Both the position numbers and the translations under genes were made by a program. The notes below the pieces were generated by a model, which saw only the letters and a list, made by a program, of their open reading frames with translations, did not search any database and was not told the DNA's origin. From Serpentinimonas barnesii (GTDB taxonomy: Bacteria; Pseudomonadota; Gammaproteobacteria; Burkholderiales; Burkholderiaceae_C), in NCBI RefSeq assembly GCF_000696225.1, contig NZ_BAWN01000003.1, positions 1 to 64,000 of the forward strand: 64,000 nt of DNA, written 5' to 3'. Every line of letters begins with the position of its first letter. Position 1 is the first letter of the stretch. Shown here one piece after another: positions 27,498 through 35,392 of the stretch.

Positions 27498-30416
27498 ATG
27501 GCCACCACCCGTTCCACCTGCCCCTATTGCGGCGTCGGCTGCGGCGTGCTGATCGAGCACGAGGGCGGCCAGATCACCGGCGTGCGCGGCGACCCCGAGC
27601 ACCCGGCCAATTTCGGGCGCTTGTGCAGCAAAGGCTCGACCCTGCACCTGAGCGCCCGCCCCGCCTTGGCGCAAGCCACCCGGCTGCTGCATCCGCAGTG
27701 GCGCAGCGCGCGCGGCGGCCCCACCCAGGCGCTGGACTGGAAGCAGGCGCTCGATCTGGCGGCCAGCCGCATCGCCCAAACCGTGCAGCAGCACGGCCCC
27801 GACGCCGTGGGCGTGTACGTCAGCGGCCAGTTGCTGACCGAGGACTACTACGTCTTCAACAAGCTGGTCAAAGGGGTGCTGGGCAGCAACCAGATCGACT
27901 CCAATTCGCGCCTGTGCATGAGCAGCGCCGTGGCCGGCTACAAACTCACCCTGGGGGCCGACGCGCCGCCGCCCTGCTACGAGGACCTGGGGCTGGCGCA
28001 AACGCTGTTCATCATCGGCAGCAACACGGCCTGGGCGCACCCGGTGCTGTTCAGGCGCATCGAAGACGCGCGCGCGGCGCGGCCGGATCTGCGCCTGATC
28101 GTCGCCGACCCGCGCCGCACCGACACCGCCGCCAGCGCCGACCTGCACCTACCGCTGCAACCCGGCACCGACGTGGCGCTGCTGCACGGCCTGCTGCACA
28201 TCATGCTCTGGGAGGGCTGGCTCGACCCGGCTTACATCGCCGCCCACACCAGCGGCTTCGAGGCCCTGAAGGCGATCTTGCGCGAGCACACCCCCGCCCA
28301 CACCGCGCACCTGTGTGGCCTGCAACAGGCCGACCTCTACACCGCGGCGCGCTGGATCGCCGGCCTCGACAGCCCCGCCCAAGATGGGCCCCCGGCCCCG
28401 ACTGCCCCGCTTTTTAGCGGGCGCGATGGCCGGCTGCGCCGCCCCACCCTGAGCCTGTACTGCCAGGGTCTGAACCAGAGCAGCAACGGCAGCGCCAACA
28501 ACGCGGCCCTGATCCACCTGCACCTGGCCACCGGGCAGATTGGCCACCCCGGTGCCGGCCCCCTGAGCCTGACCGGCCAGCCCAACGCCATGGGCGGGCG
28601 CGAAGTGGGCGCCATGGCCAACCTGCTCAGCGCCCACCGCGATCTGGCCAACCCCACGCACCGGGCCGAAGTGGCGCAACTGTGGGGGGTGCCCAGCGTA
28701 CCCGGGCAGCCGGGGCGCAGCGCGGTCCAGATGTTCCAGGCGGCGGCCGAGGGCGAAGTCAAGCTGCTGTGGATCGCCTGCACCAACCCGGCCCAAAGCC
28801 TGCCCGACCAGAGCACGGTGCGGCGGGCGCTGGAGCGGGCCGAATTCGTCATCGTGCAAGAGGCTTTTGCCCACACCGCCAGCACCGCCTACGCCGACCT
28901 GCTGCTGCCCGCCACCACCTGGGGCGAAAAGGAAGGCACCGTCAGCAACAGCGAGCGGTGCATCAGCCGCGTGCGCCGCGCCGTGCCGGCCCCGCTGCAC
29001 CCCGACCATGCGCTCGACGGCCCCCGGCCCGACTGGGTCATCGCGCGCGATGTGGCCCAGCGCCTAGAGGCCCTGCTGCACCCGCAGCCCGATGCACCGC
29101 GGCGCATCCACTTCGACTACCCCACGCCCGAGGCGGTGTGGAACGAACACCGCCAGAGCACCCAGGGCCGCGACCTCGACATCAGCGGCCTCAGCTATGC
29201 CCTGCTCGACACCGCCGGGCCGCAGCAGTGGCCCATGCCCGAGGGCCAAAGCCGGGGCCTGGCGCGCCTGTACGCCGACGGCCGTTTTCCCACTTCCGAC
29301 GGCAAGGCGCGTTTTGTGGCCCTGCCCTACCGGGCGCCAGCCGAGGCACGCGACGCCAGCTACCCGCTGGCCTTGAACACCGGCCGGCTGCGCGACCAGT
29401 GGCACGGCATGAGCCGCACCGGCCTGCTGGGCCGCCTGTTTGGCCATGCACCGGAGCCGGTGCTGCACATGCACCCGCAGGACATGGCGCGGCGCCGGCT
29501 GCGCGAAGGGGAGCTGGTCAGCGTGCAAAGCGCGCGCGGGCGCATCGTGCTGCCGCTGCAAGCCGCGCCCGATCTGGGGCTGGGGCAGGTGTATTTGCCC
29601 ATGCACTGGGGTTCGGATTGTTTAAGCGGGCGCAGCCCCGAAGGCTTGGCGCTGCTGGGCGTCAATGCCCTGACCACACCGGCCTGCTGCCCCACATCCC
29701 AGCAACCCGAACTCAAACACGCCGCCGTGCGGGTCGAACCGGCGCACCTGCCTTGGACGCTCATCGCCATGGCCTGGTTGCCCGAAGGCGAAGCGGCGCA
29801 AACCCGGGCCTGGCTGTCGGGGCAACTGAGCCAGTTCGACTTTGCCACCTGCGTGCCCTTTGGCCGCCACGAGGAACAAGGGCGCACAGGCGTGCTGCTG
29901 CGCGCCGCCTGCCTGCAAGCCCCCGACCCCGCACTGCTCGACGCCGTGGCCGCGCGCCTAGGCCTGAACACCCCCAACACCCTGTGCTACCGCGACCCCC
30001 GGCGCGGCCAGATGCGGGCGCTGCGCCTGCTGCGCCGCAGCCCCGAGTCCGAGGCCCAACTCGATGCCCTGCTGCTGGCCAGCGACGTGCGCTCGGCCGC
30101 CTGGCTTGAGGTGCTGCTGCAGGAAGAGCGCCCCACCTCGGCCAGCGGACAACAACTGCTGCTGCCCAGCGCGGCCGCGCCCACGGCCAGCGGGCCATCC
30201 AGCCGCAGCCCCCAAGTCTGCGCCTGCCTCGATGTGAGCGAGCAGGCCATCACCCTGCACCTAGCCCGCAGCCCGGGCAGCCCCAGCCAGCGGCTGGCGC
30301 AGCTGCAAAGCACGCTGCAATGCGGCACCCAGTGCGGCTCCTGCATCCCGCAGCTCAAGCGCCTGTTACAAAGCGTGGCCGCGCCCGCGATGGCTGCCAA
30401 CACGCAAATCGCTTAA
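27498..30416 (+). CDS. nasA: Assimilatory nitrate reductase catalytic subunit with C-terminal BFD domain
   Basis: Molybdopterin enzyme (972 residues) that reduces nitrate to nitrite. The N-terminal [4Fe-4S] ligands are C8, C11, C15 and C43 (CPYCGVGC...LCSKG), followed by the MopB domain (SNSRLCMSSAVAGYK; YCQGLNQSSNGSANNAALIH; ATTWGEKEGTVSNSERCISR). A molybdopterin-dinucleotide-binding domain follows (LNTGRLRDQWHGMSRTG). The C-terminus carries a BFD-like [2Fe-2S] module (VCACLDVS...CGTQCGSC), as in Klebsiella NasA. Start ATG 27498 lies just after the nirD stop; the upstream open frame is a nirD shadow. Confidence 0.95.
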   Translation: MATTRSTCPYCGVGCGVLIEHEGGQITGVRGDPEHPANFGRLCSKGSTLHLSARPALAQATRLLHPQWRSARGGPTQALDWKQALDLAASRIAQTVQQHGPDAVGVYVSGQLLTEDYYVFNKLVKGVLGSNQIDSNSRLCMSSAVAGYKLTLGADAPPPCYEDLGLAQTLFIIGSNTAWAHPVLFRRIEDARAARPDLRLIVADPRRTDTAASADLHLPLQPGTDVALLHGLLHIMLWEGWLDPAYIAAHTSGFEALKAILREHTPAHTAHLCGLQQADLYTAARWIAGLDSPAQDGPPAPTAPLFSGRDGRLRRPTLSLYCQGLNQSSNGSANNAALIHLHLATGQIGHPGAGPLSLTGQPNAMGGREVGAMANLLSAHRDLANPTHRAEVAQLWGVPSVPGQPGRSAVQMFQAAAEGEVKLLWIACTNPAQSLPDQSTVRRALERAEFVIVQEAFAHTASTAYADLLLPATTWGEKEGTVSNSERCISRVRRAVPAPLHPDHALDGPRPDWVIARDVAQRLEALLHPQPDAPRRIHFDYPTPEAVWNEHRQSTQGRDLDISGLSYALLDTAGPQQWPMPEGQSRGLARLYADGRFPTSDGKARFVALPYRAPAEARDASYPLALNTGRLRDQWHGMSRTGLLGRLFGHAPEPVLHMHPQDMARRRLREGELVSVQSARGRIVLPLQAAPDLGLGQVYLPMHWGSDCLSGRSPEGLALLGVNALTTPACCPTSQQPELKHAAVRVEPAHLPWTLIAMAWLPEGEAAQTRAWLSGQLSQFDFATCVPFGRHEEQGRTGVLLRAACLQAPDPALLDAVAARLGLNTPNTLCYRDPRRGQMRALRLLRRSPESEAQLDALLLASDVRSAAWLEVLLQEERPTSASGQQLLLPSAAAPTASGPSSRSPQVCACLDVSEQAITLHLARSPGSPSQRLAQLQSTLQCGTQCGSCIPQLKRLLQSVAAPAMAANTQIA

Positions 30417-30454
30417 TAGCGAAAAGTCATGACTACGCTGGCACAATCGACCAA

Positions 30455-31405
30455 ATGAGCATCAAAGAGCACCTAAAAAAGATAGGACGCGGCAAAGACG
30501 GAGCCCGCGCCCTTAGCCGTGCGCAGGCCGCCGACCTGCTCGGGCAGGTGCTCGATGGGGCCGTGAGCGATCTCGAAATCGGCGCCTTCTGCATCGCCAT
30601 GCGCGTAAAAGGCGAGACCGCCGAAGAAATGGCCGGCTTCCTCGACGCGCTGGAGCCGCGCCTTCAGCGCTGGAGCGCTCCCGCCCACAGCCCCTTGCCC
30701 AGCGTGGTGCTGCCCAGCTACAACGGCGCACGCAAGCTGCCGGTGCTCACCCCGTTGCTGGCGGGTTTGCTGGCACAAACGGGCCTCGCGGTGCTCTGGC
30801 ACGGCTGCGCCACCGAAGACGCGCGCGCCCACCCCGAGGCCATCCTGCCCGCGCTCGATGCGGCCGGCTTGCTCAGCCCCGAGCTGCAGCCCGGCCGCGT
30901 CTGCTGGGTGCCCACACATCGCCTGCAGCCGGGACTGCAACGCCTGCTGGACGTGCGCCGCAGCGTGGGCTTGCGCAACAGCGCGCACAGCCTTGTCAAG
31001 CTCATGAACCCGGTCGCTGGGCCGGCCCTGTTGCTGAGCAGCTACACCCACAGCGAATACCTGCACAGCATGAGCGCCACGCTGGCGCTGACCGGAGCCA
31101 ACGCCCTGCTGCTGCGCGGCACCGAAGGCGAGCCCGTGGCCGACGCGCGGCGCTGCCCGGCCATGGACGCCTTTGTCGCCGGGCACAGTTGGCGCATCCA
31201 GGAAGCCCCGAGCGGCCCACTGGCCCCTGTGGCCGATTTGCCCACGCCCGATGCCGAGGCCACCCGGAACTGGACCGCCGCCGCCTTGCAGGGCCAGCGC
31301 GCCATTCCCGAGCCGATCGCAACCCAAGTGCGCCACACGCTGGAACTGGCGCGCCGGATCGCCTCCGGCCAAATCCCCCCACCGCCCCATCCGAGCACCC
31401 CATGA
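30455..31405 (+). CDS. ybiB: YbiB-like protein (TrpD2 / anthranilate phosphoribosyltransferase-like fold)
   Basis: A 316-residue member of the nucleoside-phosphorylase/TrpD-like family (YbiB). The N-terminal helical domain GRGKDGARALSRAQAADLLG and VSDLEIGAFCIAMRVKGETA is diagnostic, and the C-terminal domain has LPSYNGARKLPVLTPLLAGL and GLRNSAHSLVKLMNP. E. coli YbiB is reported to bind nucleic acid and lacks clear transferase activity, so its role here is unknown. Its place between nasA and cobA, with ATGA overlap to cobA, suggests a link to nitrate assimilation. ATG 30455 starts the family sequence. Confidence 0.85.
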   Translation: MSIKEHLKKIGRGKDGARALSRAQAADLLGQVLDGAVSDLEIGAFCIAMRVKGETAEEMAGFLDALEPRLQRWSAPAHSPLPSVVLPSYNGARKLPVLTPLLAGLLAQTGLAVLWHGCATEDARAHPEAILPALDAAGLLSPELQPGRVCWVPTHRLQPGLQRLLDVRRSVGLRNSAHSLVKLMNPVAGPALLLSSYTHSEYLHSMSATLALTGANALLLRGTEGEPVADARRCPAMDAFVAGHSWRIQEAPSGPLAPVADLPTPDAEATRNWTAAALQGQRAIPEPIATQVRHTLELARRIASGQIPPPPHPSTP

Positions 31406-32226
31406 ACACCCTGCCCTCCCCAGCCCGCACCTTGAGCCGCGCATCTGGCGCGGCCCCTAGCCCGATCGTGGGCCGCTGCACCTTGGTCGGAGCCGGACCG
31501 GGCGACCCGGAACTGCTCACCCTCAAGGCGGCCCGCGCCATCGCCCGCGCCACGCTGCTGCTGGTCGATGACCTGGTGAGCGACGACATCGTGGCGCTGG
31601 CGGCACCCAGCGCGCGCGTGATCCACGTGGGCAAACGCGGCGGCTGCCGCTCCACGCCACAGTCCTTCATCGAAAAACTGATGATCCAGGCCGTGCGCGA
31701 GGGCGAGCAGGTGGTGCGCCTCAAGGGCGGCGACCCCTTTGTGTTTGGCCGTGGCGGCGAGGAAGTGGAGCACCTGCGTGCCGCCGGCATCGAGGTCGAA
31801 GTGATCAACGGCATCACCGCTGGCCTGGCGGCGGTGACGGCGCTCGGGGCACCGCTGACGCACCGCGACCACGCGCACGGGGTGGTGTTCATCACCGGCC
31901 ACGCCAAACCCGGCAGCGGCGGCCCAGACTGGCGTGCGTTGGCCCACACCTGCCACGCCGCGCGCCTGACGCTGGTGATCTACATGGGCGTGCAGGCGGC
32001 GGCGCAAATCCAGGCCGAGCTGCTCAGCGGCTTGCCGGCCAGCACCCCGGTGGCGCTGGTGCAGCACGCCACCCTGGCGCAGCAGCGCCACGCGCTGTGC
32101 GAATTGCAGCACCTGCACCGCACGCTGGAGCGCGAAGGGCTGGGCAGCCCGGCGGTGATCGTGGTGGGCGAGGTGCTGCAAGGTTTGCTAGCGCTTGCGC
32201 AAACGGCACAGAGCCGGGCGGCCTGA
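31402..32226 (+). CDS. cobA: Uroporphyrinogen-III C-methyltransferase
   Basis: SUMT (274 residues) adds two methyl groups from SAM to uroporphyrinogen III to give precorrin-2, the siroheme precursor that NirB needs. Motifs are CTLVGAGPGDPELLTLKAAR, DDLVSDDIVAL, VIHVGKRGG, VVRLKGGDPFVFGRGGEEVE and GITAGLAAVTALGAPLTHRD. There is no CysG dehydrogenase/chelatase domain, so the later steps must be encoded elsewhere. It is the last gene of the nas operon and overlaps ybiB by four bases. The N-terminal ~25 residues are not family-conserved, so a later start is possible. Confidence 0.93.
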   Translation: MNTLPSPARTLSRASGAAPSPIVGRCTLVGAGPGDPELLTLKAARAIARATLLLVDDLVSDDIVALAAPSARVIHVGKRGGCRSTPQSFIEKLMIQAVREGEQVVRLKGGDPFVFGRGGEEVEHLRAAGIEVEVINGITAGLAAVTALGAPLTHRDHAHGVVFITGHAKPGSGGPDWRALAHTCHAARLTLVIYMGVQAAAQIQAELLSGLPASTPVALVQHATLAQQRHALCELQHLHRTLEREGLGSPAVIVVGEVLQGLLALAQTAQSRAA

Positions 32227-32456
32227 GGGGTCGGACCACCAAAAAACGCAAGATTCAGTCACCATCGCTGAACAGCATTACCGCGTGCGCCCGCTCGACC
32301 TGCGGCGTCTAGACCATGAAGACATCGAGGCGTGGATACTGGAGCAGGCCACCCCAGCCAGGGCGGCAACCTTGACCTAGGTGCGCTTTGACGCCGCTGC
32401 CGTGGCTAGTGGGCTGCGCGTGGTGGCGTGACCTGTAAAGCACAGATGTTCACGTT

Positions 32457-32718
32457 ATGATACTCACCATGCGCCACAAAGGGCTGGAGCAGTTTTTCCG
32501 CACGGGCAGCCTGGCAGGCCAAGCGGCTGCGCGAGTTGCTGACCGCACTCAACGTAGCCCAAGGCCCGCAAGACCTGAACCGGCCATCGTGGCGCTTGCA
32601 CGGCCTGAGCGGCGACCGCGCCGGTTTCCATGCCCTGACCGTGCAGGCCAATTGGCGCTTGACCTTTCGCTTCGTCGGCACCGACGTAGAACTGCTGGAC
32701 TATCTGGACTATCGCTGA
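32457..32718 (+). pseudogene. higB: Frameshifted HigB-type toxin
   Basis: The N-terminal part of HigB (MRHKGLEQFFRTGSLAG) is read in the frame of ATG 32457. The rest (AKRLRELLTALNVAQGPQDL to LTFRFVGTDVELLDYLDYR) continues in the +1 frame to the TGA at 32716. Compared with intact HigB, about five residues are missing between SLAG and AKRLR, so a small deletion of about 17 bases probably caused the shift. The downstream higA is intact. A sequencing error alone would not explain the missing residues. The product would be inactive unless translation shifts frame. Confidence 0.78.
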
Positions 32719-32731
32719 AGGAGCCGCCACC

Positions 32732-33049
32732 ATGGACATGAACAACCCGGCCACACCCGGCGAACTGCTGGCGGGCTGGCTGAGCGACCTAGGCGTGAGC
32801 GTGACCGACTTTGCTGCCCATGTGGGCATTAGCCGCATCATGCTTTCGCGGCTGCTGCACGGGCACGCCGGTTTCAGTGCCGATATGGATCTGCGCTTGG
32901 CCGAAGCGCTGGGCACCTCACCCGGTTTCTGGCTGGCCCTGCAAGCGCAGCGCGATCTGTGGGCCGCTGCAGAGCGCGCCAAGCAGCGCAAGCGCATTGA
33001 GCGCATGGAGCAGGATGCCGAGGCTGCCGCTACAGCAGTGGGGCAGTGA
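32732..33049 (+). CDS. higA: HigA-family antitoxin (XRE helix-turn-helix)
   Basis: A 105-residue XRE-family antitoxin of the HigA/VapI type: PATPGELLAGWLSDLGVSVT at the N-terminus, the helix-turn-helix TDFAAHVGISRIMLSRLLHG, then DMDLRLAEALGTSPGFWLAL, the family signature. The basic C-terminal helix (AERAKQRKRIERM) is variable. It lies 13 bases after a frameshifted higB, so here it may act alone as a repressor. An in-frame ATG at 32738 is an alternative start. Confidence 0.88.
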   Translation: MDMNNPATPGELLAGWLSDLGVSVTDFAAHVGISRIMLSRLLHGHAGFSADMDLRLAEALGTSPGFWLALQAQRDLWAAAERAKQRKRIERMEQDAEAAATAVGQ

Positions 33050-33053
33050 CCCC

Positions 33054-33152
33054 ATGAAGCCGCTGCACGCCCTCAAAGCCAAACTGCTGGCAAACCCGGC
33101 AGTGCGCGCCGAATATGATGCCATGGCCGCCGCTGCTGACTTGGTGGCTTAG
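33054..33152 (+). pseudogene. N-terminal stub of a second HTH antitoxin
   Basis: MKPLHALKAKLLANPAVRAE opens a 32-codon frame that resembles the N-terminus of XRE-type antitoxins paired with RelE-like toxins, in which the helix-turn-helix should follow. Here the frame stops at TAG 33150. It starts four bases after higA ends. Likely a truncated remnant; too short for certainty. Confidence 0.55.
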
Positions 33153-33189
33153 GCTGCCCGGTCAAAAGCCCTAGAATCCTGCGGGAGGC

Positions 33190-33320
33190 GGTTGTTTCCA
33201 ATGGGAATGGTTAGCGGAGTAATCGGCCCGCCCGCGCCGCAAATCGTCCCGAAGAAACAACCTTTCTTCATAACCGGAAGTTTTTATCTACGCGCCTCTT
33301 AAGGGTGTTTCTTGAGAGGC
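33190..33320. repeat. Two inverted repeats in a low-GC spacer
   Basis: GGTTGTTTC (33190-33198) is the exact complement of GAAACAACC (33254-33262). Farther on, GCCTCTTAAG (33294-33303) pairs with CTTGAGAGGC (33311-33320) with one G-T pair. The segment is less GC-rich than its surroundings and contains a 33-codon open frame (33201-33302) that I do not recognise. The two repeats may mark the boundary of a past insertion. No transposase or flanking duplication is seen. Confidence 0.6.
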
Positions 33321-33336
33321 AATGCGCAAGCTGACC

Positions 33337-33474
33337 CTACACAACTGGGCGCTGGGCATGCTTGCGGATCAGGCCGCTGACGTGTTGACAGTAGTGGGCG
33401 TATTCGGTGGCAGAATCGCCCCACATCGGCCACAACCAAGCCAAGTCTGTGTACAGATGGCAAGTGTCTTTCAT
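33337..33474 (-). pseudogene. N-terminal stub of a SAM-dependent methyltransferase
   Basis: Starting at ATG 33474 on the minus strand, about 45 codons (MKDTCHLYTDLAWLWPMWGD and EYAHYCQHVSGLIRKHAQRP) resemble the N-terminus of class I SAM-dependent methyltransferases of the Y-T-D-L-A-x-L-W-P type. The glycine-rich SAM-binding motif that should follow is absent; the frame stops at 33337. Interpreted as a 3'-truncated gene. Confidence 0.6.
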
Positions 33475-33594
33475 GGCTCTAGTCATGCTCACTAGAGACT
33501 TTAGCAGGCGGGCTGGGGGCCTTAGGGTACTTCGGGGTATATAACCCCGCTGCCCAAACGAGATCGCAGGGCTGGACGAAGGCCCGCAAGTCTG

Positions 33595-33820
33595 GTGGAA
33601 CTGCGAACCCTCGCCTATGGCCCCGTCAATCCGGTCGGCCAACTCGGGTGCCTGCAGCGGGTAAATGTCCACTTCCATGGAAACGTTGAACACGTCTTCG
33701 GGGCGGGGCACAGGGCCCAGCATAGACTGGCTGCCGACGATCACAAACTCGTCCTGATTCGTGATGTCGCCGCTGGCGTGCGCTGGCACGAATGATGTGT
33801 TCAAGTTCTTCCTGCGTCAT
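33595..33820 (-). pseudogene. Truncated, frameshifted DUF6036-type (nucleotidyltransferase-like) gene
   Basis: On the minus strand MTQEELEHIIRASA starts at ATG 33820, then the homologous sequence continues in another frame: DITNQDEFVIVGSQSMLGPV, SMEVDIYPLQAPELADRIDG and AIGEGSQFHQT. This is the N-terminal half of a family often paired with a small upstream partner, as in AbiE-like systems. The sequence then runs into unrelated codons near 33600. Both the frameshift and the truncation indicate a dead gene. Confidence 0.65.
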
Positions 33821-33957
33821 GGCTTTTCCTGCACGCTGCCCTCATCGCCAGGGTTGCTCAGGGCGCCGCCCATCACGACACCAGCCTTGAGGTCTCTCAC
33901 TTGTTGCAGGATACGCTGGCGCACCTCTTCAGGCACAACCGTCACGAGCGGGGAGGC
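33817..33957 (-). pseudogene. C-terminal fragment of the partner gene upstream of the DUF6036-type remnant
   Basis: A minus-strand frame ends EEVRQRILQQVRDLKAGVVM and NPGDEGSVQEKP, with its TGA (33817-33819) overlapping the ATG at 33820, the spacing of a coupled gene pair. Beyond about 33957 the sequence becomes P-type ATPase-like on the other strand, so the 5' part is lost. I do not recognise the family firmly. Confidence 0.5.
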
Positions 33958-33971
33958 TTGTCGCAGCTGCG

Positions 33972-34190
33972 CGCATGCCGTGGCCATCGACGGCCGCCTC
34001 GCGGCGATGGTCGCGGACGCCGACCGGCTCACAATCCCGGTTCGGTCGAAGCCGTGCGGGCGCTGCACGCGCTGGGCCTGCTGCTGTCGCCGATGTTCGC
34101 AGCGGCTGCGATGGCGCTGTCGAGCATCTTCATGCTCGGCAACGCGCTGCGCCTGCGCCGCTTCGGCGCCGCCGCCCAACGGTGCGCAGC
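33972..34190 (+). pseudogene. Internally deleted copper-type P1B ATPase remnant
   Basis: AVAIDGRLAAMVADAD (frame 2) corresponds to the segment before the hinge of copper-translocating P-type ATPases. In frame 1, EAVRALHALGLLLSPMFAAA followed by AMALSSIFMLGNALRLRRF corresponds to the region just after it joined directly to the last membrane helix. About 200 codons with the P-domain hinge are missing, and a frameshift separates the two parts. The join falls within a repeated Leu-Gly-Leu-like string, consistent with deletion between short repeats. Confidence 0.7.
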
Positions 34191-34352
34191 GGGCTGTTGC
34201 CGGACCCGGCGCGGTTCAGCGGGCACACCAATACCGAGCGGTTTCCAATAAAGACCACACCGTCGCAAGCAAATGCTGAACAGTTCATCATTGCAATGTG
34301 CAAAACGAACCATACGGCGCACTACCGCAAACGCAAGCCCTGCAATGCGGCT

Positions 34353-34502
34353 GTGAACCCGACCACCGTCCAGGGTGGCCGGCTGACCGTGGCCACCGGC
34401 GGTGGCAATGTGACCGTCAACGGCGCGCGCGTCACCGCCACCGACATCGCCGCGAGCAACGGTGTCATCCACGTCATCGACACCGTCGTCATGCCGCGCT
34501 GA
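34353..34502 (+). pseudogene. C-terminal fragment of a fasciclin (FAS1) domain gene
   Basis: The last ~50 codons before TGA 34500, GGRLTVATGGGNVTVNGARV and TDIAASNGVIHVIDTVVMP, match the C-terminal H2-type segment of FAS1 domains (S-N-G-V-I-H-V-I-D-x-V). No FAS1 start or first half is present upstream, where the sequence is the ATPase remnant and unrecognised DNA. Confidence 0.72.
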
Positions 34503-34569
34503 GCCGCTGCGTCGCGAGGCTCCCCTGAGGCTCGGCTTGCTCCTGCCAGCAGCGATGCGTTGCGGCGCC

Positions 34570-35286
34570 ATGTCTGCGCGGGCCTCGGTTGCTTGGGTTT
34601 TGGCGCTGGTGGTGCTGCTGCTGGCAGGCGGCTGCTCGGCCGCTCCGCCCGGTCCGGCGCCAGCCGCTGCGGCGCACCAGCAGACCCCCGAGGCACCGAC
34701 GCTGCGCCTGCTGATCGTCGGCGACAGCACCGCTGTCGGCACTGGCGCCAGCAGTCCTGCCCAGAGCCTGGCCGGGCATATCGGGCGCGAGCACCCGCGG
34801 CTGCTGATCGAGAACCGCGGACGCACCGGCGCACGCTTTGCCGACGTGCTCGCGCAGCTTGCCCCTGCCGGCCGCTTCGACGTCGTGCTGATCCTCGCTG
34901 GCGGCAACGACGTCATCCGCCGCACACCGCACGATGAACTCGCCCGCGCGATTGACGCCACGCTGGCGCAGGCCGCCACGCTGGCGCCTGCCGTGATCGT
35001 GATGCCGGCCGGCAACGTCGGCAACGCCCGCCTGCTCTTTGCGCCCCTCTCTGGCTGGATGACGCAGCGATCGCGCGAGCTGCAGGCGCTGGTGCGCGCG
35101 GCCGCCCTGCGCCACGGCGCCGCGCAGGTCGACCTGTTTCGCGAGCGCGATCGAGACCCCTTCGTCCTCCAACCCGAGCTGACCGCAGGCGACGGCCTGC
35201 ACCCGAGCGACGCCGGCTACCGGCTCTGGCACGCGGAACTGCTGGCCCAAACCGACTTGGGCCGCCTGCTGGCGCCGGCCCGCTGA
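34570..35286 (+). CDS. SGNH/GDSL-family hydrolase, probable lipoprotein
   Basis: A 238-residue exported hydrolase of the SGNH superfamily (esterase, lipase or acyltransferase-like; substrate unknown). A signal peptide with hydrophobic core VAWVLALVVLLLAGGC ends in a possible, imperfect lipobox. Block I is LLIVGDSTAVGTGA with the catalytic Ser, block III is LILAGGNDVI, and block V is DGLHPSDAGY with the catalytic Asp-His. ATG 34570 was preferred to ATG 34555 because it gives a more typical signal peptide. It is an intact gene inside a region of decayed ones. Confidence 0.85.
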   Translation: MSARASVAWVLALVVLLLAGGCSAAPPGPAPAAAAHQQTPEAPTLRLLIVGDSTAVGTGASSPAQSLAGHIGREHPRLLIENRGRTGARFADVLAQLAPAGRFDVVLILAGGNDVIRRTPHDELARAIDATLAQAATLAPAVIVMPAGNVGNARLLFAPLSGWMTQRSRELQALVRAAALRHGAAQVDLFRERDRDPFVLQPELTAGDGLHPSDAGYRLWHAELLAQTDLGRLLAPAR

Positions 35287-35392
35287 GCCACGACCGGCCA
35301 CACCGCCGAGCCCCACTCCGCCAAGGACGCGTCAGGCCCCGGCGCGCACACCGGCCCGCGGGTCGCGCCGGCTGGCGGTCTTGTCAGCACGC

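Noticed and set aside
32195-32380. 61-codon open frame after cobA
   Set aside because: It overlaps the cobA end, and the remaining ~40 codons match nothing I know. It may be another remnant but cannot be supported.
33201-33302. 33-codon open frame as a small gene
   Set aside because: No ribosome site or similarity; it lies between inverted repeats and is noted there only.
33761-34279. 172-codon plus-strand frame across the remnant region
   Set aside because: Only a short internal piece (AVAIDGRLAAMVADAD) is homologous to anything. The rest is antisense or non-coding, so it is treated as part of the ATPase relic.
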